DNA of 64,000 bases from Saccharibacillus brassicae (GTDB lineage: Bacteria; Bacillota; Bacilli; Paenibacillales; Paenibacillaceae): assembly GCF_006542275.1 (NCBI RefSeq), contig NZ_CP041217.1, positions 4,528,501 to 4,592,500 of the forward strand. Direction: 5' to 3'. The translations under genes and the position numbers were made by a program. A model generated the notes under the pieces. That model saw nothing but the letters and a program-made list of their open reading frames with translations. It was not told where the DNA came from and searched no databases. Positions 56,805-64,000 of the stretch are shown one piece after another; the stretch's first letter is position 1; the number at the start of each line of letters is the position of its first letter.

Positions 56805-59204
56805 ATGGACACGACGGATCACGAATGGAAACGGGAACAAGCGCGCGTCGACGACGTTACGGACAAGATCGCTCGCCGCATACGCGGGCTTGAAGCCCAG
56901 GTGGGCGAAATGCGCGTCGACGTCGTCGGGCTGCGCAAAGAATTTTGGGACGAAGTCACGATGAACTTTGCCGAACCGGACGATCTCGGCGAGACGTCGA
57001 CCAGCATGCGGCAGCAGTCGCAGGTTCTGGCGGAGCGGGAATTCGGCCACAAGCGCGCGTATTCCCAACTCGGTAAGCTGCGTCGGCTCAAAAATTCGCC
57101 TTATTTCGGCCGTATCGATTTTCGCGAGAGTTCCGATGCGGCGTCCGAGCCGATCTATCTCGGCATCGCTTCGCTGCTGGACGACAACGAGCAGGATTTC
57201 CTGATCTACGATTGGCGCGCGCCGATCTCCAGCCTGTATTATGACGGCGCGCCGGGCGACGTCGCTTACCGCACGCCGGGAGGCAGCGTCGAAGGCGAGA
57301 TGGAGCTCAAGCGCCAATACGTGATCCGCGACGCGAAGATCCGGGTCATGTTCGATACGGGGATGACGATCGGCGACGAGCTGCTGCAGGAAGTGCTCAG
57401 CCAGAGCGCGGACGACCGGATGAAAAGTATCGTCTCGACGATCCAGCGGGAACAAAACGCGATTATCCGCAACGAACAGAGCCGGCTGCTGGTCGTGCAG
57501 GGCGCGGCGGGCAGCGGCAAGACGTCCGCCGCGCTGCAGCGGGTCGCTTATTTGCTCTACCGTTACCGTGATACGCTGAGCGCGGACCAGCTGGTGCTGT
57601 TCTCGCCGAACTCGCTGTTCAACAGCTACGTCTCGACGGTACTGCCGGAGCTCGGCGAAGAGAACATGCTCCAGACGACGTTCCAGTCTTATCTGGAGCG
57701 GCGGATCGGCCGCGAATTCGAGCTCGAAGACGCGTTCGACCAACTGGAATACCTGCTTGGCGGCGACGTATCGGAAGACGGGGCGTACGAAGCGAGGCTG
57801 GCCGGTATCCGCTACAAGTCGTCGCTGGATTATCTGGAAGTGATTCGCGCCTACCGCGAATACTTGTCGGAGCAGGGCATGATGTTCCGCCCGATCCGCT
57901 TCCAGGGACGCGAGATCGTCTCGGCCGAAGACATGCGCCGCCGGTTCTACGATTTCGATCGCACGGTCAAGATTCCGAGCCGGATCGAGCAGATGGGCAA
58001 GTGGCTGCTGAAGCAGGTGAGCGAATACGGCAAAAGCCAGCGGGAAGAAGAGTGGGTCGACGAACAGATCCAACTGCTCGATTCAAGCGCCCTGCACCGG
58101 GCCTACAATCTGATGCGCCGCAAGCAAAAAGGAGCCGCCGACACGTTCGACGACTTCGATCAGCAGCATGAAGCGGCTGCGCGCATGATCGTCAACGACT
58201 GGCTGAAGCCGGTCCGCAAATGGATCAAGCGCCAGCGCTTCGTCGACGTCAAAGGCATGTACCGCAAGCTGTACAAAGACGAAGTCCTGTTCACGAGCCT
58301 GTCCGGCGGACGTCCGCTGCCGGCGCTCTGGCACGAGTTCTCGCGCCAGACGCTCGACCGCCTCGCCAAGTCGGAGCTGATGTTCGAAGACGCGACTCCG
58401 CTGCTGCTGCTGCGCGAGCTGCTGCAGGGCTTTATTACGAACACGGCGATCCGCCACGTCATCGTCGACGAAGTGCAGGATTACACGCCGTTCCAGCTCG
58501 AATTTCTCAAGCGGTTGTTCCCGCGCGCCCGCATGACGGCGCTCGGCGACCTCAATCAGGCGATCTACGGCCATGACTCGGCGCTGGACGATTACGATCC
58601 GCTGCTGAATCTGTACGGGCGCGACGAAAGCATGGTGCTGCGCCTGACCCGCAGCTACCGTTCGACGCGCGAGATTACCGAATTCACCAAAGCGATGCTG
58701 CCGGAAGGCGAAGACATCCTGCCGTTCACCCGCAGCGGCGACAAGCCGGTGCTGCGCCGGTTCGAAGCCGGCTCGGTCGAAGCGATGGAAGCGGCGCTGA
58801 TCGACGATATCGGGGAGCTGCGCGAACGCGGGCTCGACTATATCGCCATCATCTGCAAAACGCAGAGCGAGTGCGTCGAGCTGCACAAGCGGCTGCAGGG
58901 CCGGCTGGACACGCGGCTCATTACGAAGAACACGCCGGCGTTCGAGAAAGGCACGGTCATCGTGCCGGCCTACCTCGCCAAAGGCGTCGAGTTCGACGCG
59001 GCGCTGCTGTACAACGCGTCGGCCGACCGCTACGCGCGCGAATCCGAACGCAAGCTGTTCTACACCGCCTGCACGCGGGCGATGCACGTGCTGCATCTGT
59101 ACGCGGAAGGCGAACCGAGCCCGTTCGTCGGCGGCGTGGACCCCGCCCTGTACGACGTGCGCGGCGAGCAGGCGGAAGCCGGCCTGAACCGGCGCGATTC
59201 GTAA
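56805..59204 (+). CDS. helD: RNA polymerase recycling motor HelD
   Basis: A 799-residue UvrD-like SF1 ATPase. An N-terminal coiled coil (about 5-60 and 70-100) that in HelD enters the secondary channel is followed by YLGIASLLDDNEQDFLIYDWRAPISSLYYD, motif I GAAGSGKTSAALQRVAYLLY (near 233), motif II VIVDEVQDYTPFQLEFL, motif III ALGDLNQAIYGH, motif IV LTRSYRSTREI and a C-terminal motif KGVEFDAALLYN with YTACTRAMHVLHLY. HelD removes stalled RNA polymerase from nucleic acid using ATP. ATG 56805 has AAAAGGGGAT upstream. Monocistronic. Confidence 0.94.
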   Translation: MDTTDHEWKREQARVDDVTDKIARRIRGLEAQVGEMRVDVVGLRKEFWDEVTMNFAEPDDLGETSTSMRQQSQVLAEREFGHKRAYSQLGKLRRLKNSPYFGRIDFRESSDAASEPIYLGIASLLDDNEQDFLIYDWRAPISSLYYDGAPGDVAYRTPGGSVEGEMELKRQYVIRDAKIRVMFDTGMTIGDELLQEVLSQSADDRMKSIVSTIQREQNAIIRNEQSRLLVVQGAAGSGKTSAALQRVAYLLYRYRDTLSADQLVLFSPNSLFNSYVSTVLPELGEENMLQTTFQSYLERRIGREFELEDAFDQLEYLLGGDVSEDGAYEARLAGIRYKSSLDYLEVIRAYREYLSEQGMMFRPIRFQGREIVSAEDMRRRFYDFDRTVKIPSRIEQMGKWLLKQVSEYGKSQREEEWVDEQIQLLDSSALHRAYNLMRRKQKGAADTFDDFDQQHEAAARMIVNDWLKPVRKWIKRQRFVDVKGMYRKLYKDEVLFTSLSGGRPLPALWHEFSRQTLDRLAKSELMFEDATPLLLLRELLQGFITNTAIRHVIVDEVQDYTPFQLEFLKRLFPRARMTALGDLNQAIYGHDSALDDYDPLLNLYGRDESMVLRLTRSYRSTREITEFTKAMLPEGEDILPFTRSGDKPVLRRFEAGSVEAMEAALIDDIGELRERGLDYIAIICKTQSECVELHKRLQGRLDTRLITKNTPAFEKGTVIVPAYLAKGVEFDAALLYNASADRYARESERKLFYTACTRAMHVLHLYAEGEPSPFVGGVDPALYDVRGEQAEAGLNRRDS

Positions 59205-59304
59205 GCCGGGCTGCTCCGGCTCTCGCCCCTGCATGGATTCAAGCGTGAACCCGTGCCTCGGTTCAGAAGCGGATTCAGGCGCGCGGCAACAGCCGCCCCG
59301 CCCG

Positions 59305-60303
59305 TCAGGCTGACGGCGGGGCAAGCGGGCCGCTTCCGCGACTTTTTGCACCGGGCGATTGCGCTGCGCGGCCGCCGGCCGCCGGTTCGATCCGGGCAAA
59401 CGTCGGCGAACGGGAAGCTTCCGCGGCCGCTTTGAGGCGCTTGCGGTACTGCGACGGCGTGCAGCCCTGATGCTGCTTGAACACGGAGATAAAATAGCTC
59501 AGGCTGTCGAATCCGACTTCCATCGCGATCTCCACGATTTTGTGGCCGCTGTTCTCAAGCAGTCGGCACGCCTGCTGGGTCCGGTAGCGGTTGAGGTAAT
59601 CGACGGGACTTTTATGCACCATGCTTTTGAAAAAACGGCAGAAGTGCCCTTCGCTCATATTGAGCAGGCCCGCCAGGTCGCCGAGCTTGATCGGGGACGG
59701 GTAATGGTGGTGCATATGGCCGAGTACCTTTTTGAGCCGTTCGATCTTCTCGACGTCGCCCCCGGCCGCCGCCGGGACGTTTTCGCGCATATGCTGCTGC
59801 AGCAGCGCGAAAATCTGGTACAGCCGGGCTTTGGTCATCAGCTGGTAAGCGGGCACGGAACGTTCGTTGTCCGAGATGATGGCCGCAATCAATCCCAGAA
59901 TGTCGCGCTCCCAGTCTTCGCGTCCGGTCAGATGCGAAGGCGGGAGCGATTTTTTTTGCAGCAGAGGTTCGATAAACCGTTCCTGAAGCGCGTCGTAGCC
60001 CCGGCTGGACAGAAAATCCCCGTTGAACACGACCGCCGCGAACGCGCACGGTTCGTCGCCGACCCGGTGGCCCGCATGCAGCTCGCCGCCGTGGACGAAC
60101 ATCGCTTCGCCCTGCGACACTTCGTAATACTCCGTGCCGATCTGGAACCGGATCGTGCCGCGCGTCACGATCGTGAACTCCATTTCTTCGTGCCAATGGG
60201 AATCCATGATCGTCGTATAATCCAGATCTTCCATGACGTAGACACTCACCGGATACATCGGATTGCCGTGTATGCGTTCTTCTTTGAGCAAAGCGCGGTC
60301 CAT
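59305..60303 (-). CDS. AraC-family transcriptional regulator
   Basis: A 333-residue regulator: N-terminal cupin-type sensing domain (SHWHEEMEFTIVTRGTIRFQIGTEYYEVSQGEAMFVHGGELHAG, about 35-80) and two helix-turn-helix motifs at the C-terminus (KLGDLAGLLNMSEGHFCRFFKSMVHKSPVDYL; IVEIAMEVGFDSLSYFISVFKQHQGCTPSQYRK). A Gly/Pro/Ala-rich tail of about 30 residues follows. ATG 60303 with AAGGAGG upstream is chosen over an in-frame start at 60357. Divergent from the alpha-xylosidase, which it probably activates in response to a sugar; a cre site lies 40 bases before its start. Confidence 0.92.
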   Translation of the reverse strand: MDRALLKEERIHGNPMYPVSVYVMEDLDYTTIMDSHWHEEMEFTIVTRGTIRFQIGTEYYEVSQGEAMFVHGGELHAGHRVGDEPCAFAAVVFNGDFLSSRGYDALQERFIEPLLQKKSLPPSHLTGREDWERDILGLIAAIISDNERSVPAYQLMTKARLYQIFALLQQHMRENVPAAAGGDVEKIERLKKVLGHMHHHYPSPIKLGDLAGLLNMSEGHFCRFFKSMVHKSPVDYLNRYRTQQACRLLENSGHKIVEIAMEVGFDSLSYFISVFKQHQGCTPSQYRKRLKAAAEASRSPTFARIEPAAGGRAAQSPGAKSRGSGPLAPPSA

Positions 60304-60342
60304 CGGCTTCGCCTCCTTCGCCGGGCGGCATGCCGCCAAATA

Positions 60343-60356
60343 TGAAATCGTTTCCA
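60343..60356. promoter_or_regulatory. CcpA cre site
   Basis: TGAAATCGTTTCCA fits the cre consensus TGNAANCGNWWNCA at every defined position. It lies between the araC-like and alpha-xylosidase genes, nearer the regulator, so carbon catabolite repression of the locus is expected. Confidence 0.7.
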
Positions 60357-60392
60357 AAATGTGGGGATTATAAAAGAGTTGAGACGCGAAAA

Positions 60393-60426
60393 GATCAAAA
60401 TAACGATACTTTAGATCAAAATAACG
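60393..60426. promoter_or_regulatory. Direct repeats, candidate AraC-type operator
   Basis: GATCAAAATAACG occurs at 60393-60405 and 60414-60426, exactly 21 bp apart (two helical turns). A partial copy, GATCAATATCA, begins at 60445. A -10-like TATAAC lies at 60457-60462, placing the repeats just upstream of the -35 zone of the alpha-xylosidase promoter, as usual for AraC-type activators. Confidence 0.65.
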
Positions 60427-60526
60427 GAAGAAAATTCATATAAAGATCAATATCATTATAACTGTAGTCACGGCGATCGTACAACGGCGCCGAGGACATT
60501 CGACACTGCCAAGGGGGATTTTACGC

Positions 60527-62842
60527 ATGAAATTTACTGATGGATATTGGATGGTCCGCGACGGATACAATCTGCAAAATCCGGTCGACATCCGCGACGT
60601 GGTACAGAAGGACGATTCCTTCACCGTATACGCCGCTACGAAAAAAGTGGAAAAACGCGGCGACACGCTGAACGCCACGCTGCTCAAAGCGACGTACAGC
60701 TCGCCGATGCCGAACGTGATCCGCGTCCGCTTGAACCGCCACGCCGGCGGCGTGAAACAGACACCCGAATTCGAACTGTACGGCTCGGAGACGAACGTAC
60801 AGATTACAAATAACGACGAGCTGCTGGCGCTGCAAAGCGGCGAGCTCAAAGTCAGCATCAACCGTAACACCGGCTTCGCCAGCGAATTCCATTACGGCAG
60901 CCGCCGCCTGACCGGCAGCGCGTTCCGCCGCGCGGCGCATATCGAGCACAAAGCGGCCGGCAAGACGTACTTCCGCGAACAGCTCGATCTGGGCATGGGC
61001 GAATACGTGTACGGTCTGGGCGAGCGCTTTACCCCGTTCGTGAAAAACGGCCAAACGGTCGATATCTGGAACGAAGACGGCGGCACAAGCAGCGAGCAGT
61101 CGTACAAAAACATCCCGTTCTACCTGTCCAACAAAGGGTACGGCGTGTTCGTGAACCATCCGGAAAAAGTATCGTTCGAAGTAGCTTCGGAGAACGTGTC
61201 CAAAGTGCAGTTCAGCGTGGAAGGCGAAACGCTGGAATACTTCATCATCGGCGGCGAAAATCCGAAAGACGTGCTCGACAACTTCACGAAGCTGACCGGC
61301 AAACCGGCGCTTCCGCCGGCCTGGACGTTCGGGCTGTGGCTGACGACTTCGTTCACGACGAACTACGACGAAGAAACGGTCAACCATTTCGTCGACGGCA
61401 TGAGCGAACGCGACCTGCCGCTGTCCGTATTCCACTTCGACTGCTTCTGGATGAAAGAATACCAGTGGACCGACTTCGAATGGGACAAAGACGTGTTCCC
61501 GGACCCGGCGGGCCTGCTCAAGCGTCTCAAGGACAAAGGACTGAAAATCTGCGTCTGGATCAACCCTTACATCGCAGAAAAATCGATCCTGTTCGAAGAA
61601 GGCATGGAGAACGGCTACCTGCTCAAGCGCAAAGACGGCAGCGTGTGGCAGTGGGACATGTGGCAGGCAGGCATGGGCATCGTGGACTTCACGAACCCGG
61701 CCGCGGTGAAATGGTATCAGGGCAAGCTCGAAGAACTGGTCGATCAAGGCGTAGACTGCTTCAAGACCGACTTCGGCGAGAGAATCCCGGTGGAAGACGT
61801 CGTCTACTTCGACGGTTCCGATCCGGTCAAAATGCACAACTACTACACGTTCCAATACAATAAAGCGGTCTTCGAAGTGCTGGAGAACAAACTCGGCAAA
61901 AACGAAGCGGCACTGTTCGCCCGTTCGGCTACGGTCGGCGGCCAGCAGTTCCCGGTTCACTGGGGCGGCGACTGCTCGTCGACGTACGAGTCGATGGCGG
62001 AAAGTCTGCGCGGCGGCCTGTCGCTCGGCGTATCCGGCTTCAGCTTCTGGTCACACGACATCTCCGGCTTCGAGCAGACGGCTCCGGCCGACGTCTACAA
62101 ACGCTGGGTACAGTTCGGCCTGCTGTCTTCGCACAGCCGCCTGCACGGCAGCGACTCGTACCGCGTGCCTTGGCTGTTCGACGACGAAGCGGTCGACGTG
62201 CTGCGCAAGTTCACGAAGCTCAAAAACTCGCTCATGCCGTACCTGTTCAACCAGGCGGCGGAATCGGCGGAACGCGGCATTCCGATGATGCGTCCGATGT
62301 TCCTGGAGTTCCCGGAAGATCCGACCTGCGGACCGCTGGACCTCCAGTACATGTTCGGCGATTCGATTCTCGTGGCTCCGATCTTCAACGAGCAGGGCGA
62401 TGTGACCTACTACCTGCCTGCGGGCACGTGGACAGGTCTGCTGGACGGCCAGACGAAGCAGGGCGGACGCTGGTACAGCGAAAACTACGACTTCATGAGC
62501 CTGCCGGTCTTCGTCAGAGAAGGCACGCTGCTGGCTGTCGGCAGCCAGGACAGCAAGCCGGATTACGACTACGCCGACGGCGTGACGCTGCACCTGTTCG
62601 GTCTGGAAGACGGCAAGACCGCTTCCGCGAACATCATCGGCCTCGACGCGAAGACGGTCGTCGAAGCTTCGGCCGTACGCAGCGGCAGCGAGATCAAGAT
62701 CAGCGTATCGGGCGGACAGAACGTGAAGCTCGTGCTGCGCGGCATCTCCGAAGTATCCGGCGTGGACGGCGCTTCGCATGAAGCCGGCGAACAAGGCCTG
62801 CTGCTGACGCCTGCCGGCGGCAGCGTGACGGTTAACCTGTAA
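60527..62842 (+). CDS. yicI: GH31 alpha-xylosidase (YicI-like)
   Basis: A 771-residue glycoside hydrolase, nearly the same length as Escherichia coli YicI. The N-terminal beta-sandwich (MKFTDGYWMVRDGYNLQNPVDIRDV) is typical of YicI. The catalytic barrel has FGLWLTTSFTTNYDEETV, FHFDCFWMKEYQW, the nucleophile in CFKTDFGERIP (D415 by my count) and the acid/base in HWGGDCSSTYESM (D482), matching YicI D416/D482. Cytoplasmic; it releases xylose from isoprimeverose-type xyloglucan fragments. ATG 60527 has AAGGGGGA upstream. It sits under AraC-like and CcpA control sites. Confidence 0.95.
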   Translation: MKFTDGYWMVRDGYNLQNPVDIRDVVQKDDSFTVYAATKKVEKRGDTLNATLLKATYSSPMPNVIRVRLNRHAGGVKQTPEFELYGSETNVQITNNDELLALQSGELKVSINRNTGFASEFHYGSRRLTGSAFRRAAHIEHKAAGKTYFREQLDLGMGEYVYGLGERFTPFVKNGQTVDIWNEDGGTSSEQSYKNIPFYLSNKGYGVFVNHPEKVSFEVASENVSKVQFSVEGETLEYFIIGGENPKDVLDNFTKLTGKPALPPAWTFGLWLTTSFTTNYDEETVNHFVDGMSERDLPLSVFHFDCFWMKEYQWTDFEWDKDVFPDPAGLLKRLKDKGLKICVWINPYIAEKSILFEEGMENGYLLKRKDGSVWQWDMWQAGMGIVDFTNPAAVKWYQGKLEELVDQGVDCFKTDFGERIPVEDVVYFDGSDPVKMHNYYTFQYNKAVFEVLENKLGKNEAALFARSATVGGQQFPVHWGGDCSSTYESMAESLRGGLSLGVSGFSFWSHDISGFEQTAPADVYKRWVQFGLLSSHSRLHGSDSYRVPWLFDDEAVDVLRKFTKLKNSLMPYLFNQAAESAERGIPMMRPMFLEFPEDPTCGPLDLQYMFGDSILVAPIFNEQGDVTYYLPAGTWTGLLDGQTKQGGRWYSENYDFMSLPVFVREGTLLAVGSQDSKPDYDYADGVTLHLFGLEDGKTASANIIGLDAKTVVEASAVRSGSEIKISVSGGQNVKLVLRGISEVSGVDGASHEAGEQGLLLTPAGGSVTVNL

Positions 62843-62849
62843 AAATAAC

Positions 62850-62898
62850 GGGGCAAGGGGTAAGGACGCGTTTTCCGGAAGGAGCGCGGCTTTGCCCC
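62850..62898 (+). terminator. Alpha-xylosidase gene terminator
   Basis: GGGGCAA (62850-62856) pairs with TTGCCCC (62892-62898) around a GC-rich internal region; the following T-tract is weak. Confidence 0.5.
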
Positions 62899-63003
62899 AT
62901 TTGCGTAGGAAAAAAAGGGAGAGAAAGCGCCAAGGGAAGGGCGGAGTCGTCTACGTGGGCGAGGTGGAGGGCGGCGGTTTGGGCGGAACCCGCGAGTAAG
63001 ACG

Positions 63004-63290
63004 GGGAATGTTGACTAGGCGTCAACATTTCAAGCGAGACTCGCACATAAAGTCGCAAATGTTGATTAGGCGTCAACATTTCAAGCGAGACTCGCAGGTA
63101 AAGTCGCAAATGTTGATTAGGCGTCAGCATTTCAAGCGAGACTCGCAGATAAAGTCGCAAATGTTGATTAGGCGTCAACATTTCAAGCGGGACTCGCAGA
63201 TAAAGTCGCAAATGTTGATTAGGCGTCAACATTTCAAGCGAGACTCGCACATAAAGTCGCAAATGTTGATTAAATGTGCGCATTTGCCGC
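63004..63290. repeat. Tandem array of 51-bp palindromic units
   Basis: Six units start at TTGA 63011, 63062, 63113, 63164, 63215 and 63266, a constant period of 51 bp, the last one truncated. Each unit holds a palindrome AAATGTTGA/TCAACATTT (7-base loop) and a smaller one, GCGAG-A-CTCGC, then ATAAAGTCGC. Copies differ at only one to three positions. Period 51 keeps both strands open for about 95 codons, which explains the apparent ORFs there; no ribosome site or start supports a protein. Confidence 0.92.
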
Positions 63291-63319
63291 GGTTTTAGCC
63301 GCAATCGGCTCTTTTGCAT

Positions 63320-63400
63320 TGAAAATGTTGATTTTTAATCCACATTTGCATGAAACTCTATCGGCACAGGGGACAAATGTTGACCAAAAGTCATCATTCG
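63320..63400. repeat. Diverged copies of the array palindrome
   Basis: AAATGTTGAT/ATCCACATTT (one mismatch) near 63323-63348 and AAATGTTGAC/GTCATCATTC (two mismatches) near 63376-63400 are isolated relatives of the array core. The remaining bases to 63661 hold a short GAAAGACA repeat (about 63451-63478) and no gene. Confidence 0.6.
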
Positions 63401-63661
63401 TCCGCGCGGCTAGTCTGGTTTTCGCTAATTTTATAAGGTACGCGAACGACGGAAAGACAGAAAGACAGAAAGACAGAACGAATGAACGAACGAGCGGGCG
63501 CAGCGCATACCGGAAAATTCACCGCGGTCGTGCCCGAATGCTCGTTTGATTTCTTTTCCGTTTAATTTCTTTTAATAATGAGAGCGCTTTATTGATTGGG
63601 AACGTTGAACCGATTCGAGGGAAAGACTCAACAGGCAGGCCCAATTAAGGAGGGAAAAGAA

Positions 63662-64000
63662 ATGACGCAGTTGTATTTGGACCACTCGCAGCCTTTGGAG
63701 ACACGGGTGCGCGACCTGATCGCCCGGTTCACGCTTGAAGAAAAGCTCGCGCTGCTGCCGACCCGGCAGGCGGCGGTGGAGCGGCTCGGCGTGCCGGCTT
63801 ACCGCGTCGGCGGGGAAGCGGCGCACGGCGTCGCCTGGAAAGGCGTAGCGACGGTGTTCCCGCAGCCGATCGGCTTGTCGTCGACCTGGAACAAAGAGCT
63901 GCTGCGCGAGATCGGTTCCGTTATCGGCGACGAAGCACGCAGCTATCACCGAAGCGAACCGGAGACGCACGGGCTGACGCTGTGGGCGCCGACGGTCGAC
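63662..64000 (+). CDS. Glycoside hydrolase family 3 protein, N-terminal part (runs off window)
   Basis: The first 113 residues of a GH3 enzyme. ATG 63662 has AAGGAGG upstream. LDHSQPLETRVRDLIARFTLEEKLALL, RVGGEAAHGVAWKG and ATVFPQPIGLSSTWNKELLREIGSVIGDEARSY are the usual opening of bacterial GH3 beta-glucosidases/beta-xylosidases. The catalytic aspartate lies beyond the window. Its position after an alpha-xylosidase suggests a joint role in plant hemicellulose use. No signal peptide, so probably cytoplasmic. Confidence 0.9.
   Translation, partial: MTQLYLDHSQPLETRVRDLIARFTLEEKLALLPTRQAAVERLGVPAYRVGGEAAHGVAWKGVATVFPQPIGLSSTWNKELLREIGSVIGDEARSYHRSEPETHGLTLWAPTVD

Noticed and set aside
63004..63290. 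CRISPR array
   Set aside because: The whole 51-bp unit is repeated with no unique spacers, and no cas genes are visible.
63004..63298. Repeat-encoded proteins on either strand of the 51-bp array
   Set aside because: The 51-bp period keeps frames open on both strands; there is no ribosome site or conserved start.
63589..63602. cre site TGAGAGCGCTTTAT before the GH3 gene
   Set aside because: Three mismatches to the consensus; the central GCGC is suggestive but too weak to call.

Overview
The window looks like a chromosomal segment of a moderately GC-rich, endospore-forming Bacillota of the Paenibacillaceae (Paenibacillus/Saccharibacillus-like). The evidence is strong AAGGAGG-type ribosome sites, frequent TTG/GTG starts, an AbrB gene with Spo0A boxes, Fur with a PerR-type operator, a CcpA cre site, NasABC-type nitrate assimilation, HelD, YwqG and glycoside hydrolases. 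The genus is inference. I saw no rRNA, tRNA, CRISPR array, insertion sequence or prophage.

Layout. 1-5.8 kb: a two-component pair (sensor kinase cut by the window edge) divergent from a MacAB/YknXYZ-type exporter whose adaptor has a very long coiled coil. 6-7 kb: a secreted helical protein. 7.3-13 kb: a stress-type operon with a DnaJ-C protein, ClpB, an HD hydrolase, a GNAT and a metallophosphoesterase. 13-17.7 kb: an SDR-like protein, fur, small genes and abrB. 17.8-21 kb: a TVP38 membrane protein, then an HD phosphohydrolase and a histidine phosphatase that this sequence joins into one reading frame through a probable one-base frameshift, then an ABM-domain protein. 21-33 kb: glutaminase, an orphan OppD-type ATPase, an MFS exporter, a YwqG/DUF4261 pair, DegV, an M20 dipeptidase and a secreted beta-propeller protein. 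33-39 kb: a co-directional run of hydrolase, aldo/keto reductase, DUF1361, HAD, a small membrane protein, a TerD-vWA protein and an unknown. 39-47 kb: an APH-fold protein lacking catalytic aspartates, a DJ-1-like protein, a lactonase, a LOV-domain (blue-light) histidine kinase, an AEC transporter, a PfkB sugar kinase and an epimerase-like protein. 47-54 kb: nitrate assimilation, nasA divergent from nasB-nasC. 54-60 kb: a two-gene ThrE-type exporter, an aromatic-acid-exporter-like protein and HelD. 59-64 kb: an AraC regulator divergent from a GH31 alpha-xylosidase, a 51-bp tandem palindromic repeat array, and the start of a GH3 enzyme.

Most notable signal. In the nasA-nasB intergenic region both divergent transcripts carry a leader with two short hairpins, each with a six-base loop with A at position 1 and G at position 4. 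Each pair is followed by an intrinsic terminator whose 5' arm overlaps the second hairpin. This is the architecture bound by ANTAR antiterminators such as NasR and EutV. No ANTAR gene is in the window. Two near-consensus GlnR/TnrA boxes lie between the two promoters, so nitrogen-status control and transcript-elongation control may be stacked here.

Other points of interest are the LOV kinase, the predicted pseudokinase, the HD/phosphatase fusion, the wall-length adaptor hairpin, the conserved Spo0A-abrB and PerR-fur control sites, AraC-type direct repeats 21 bp apart, and many short tandem repeats in intergenic DNA.
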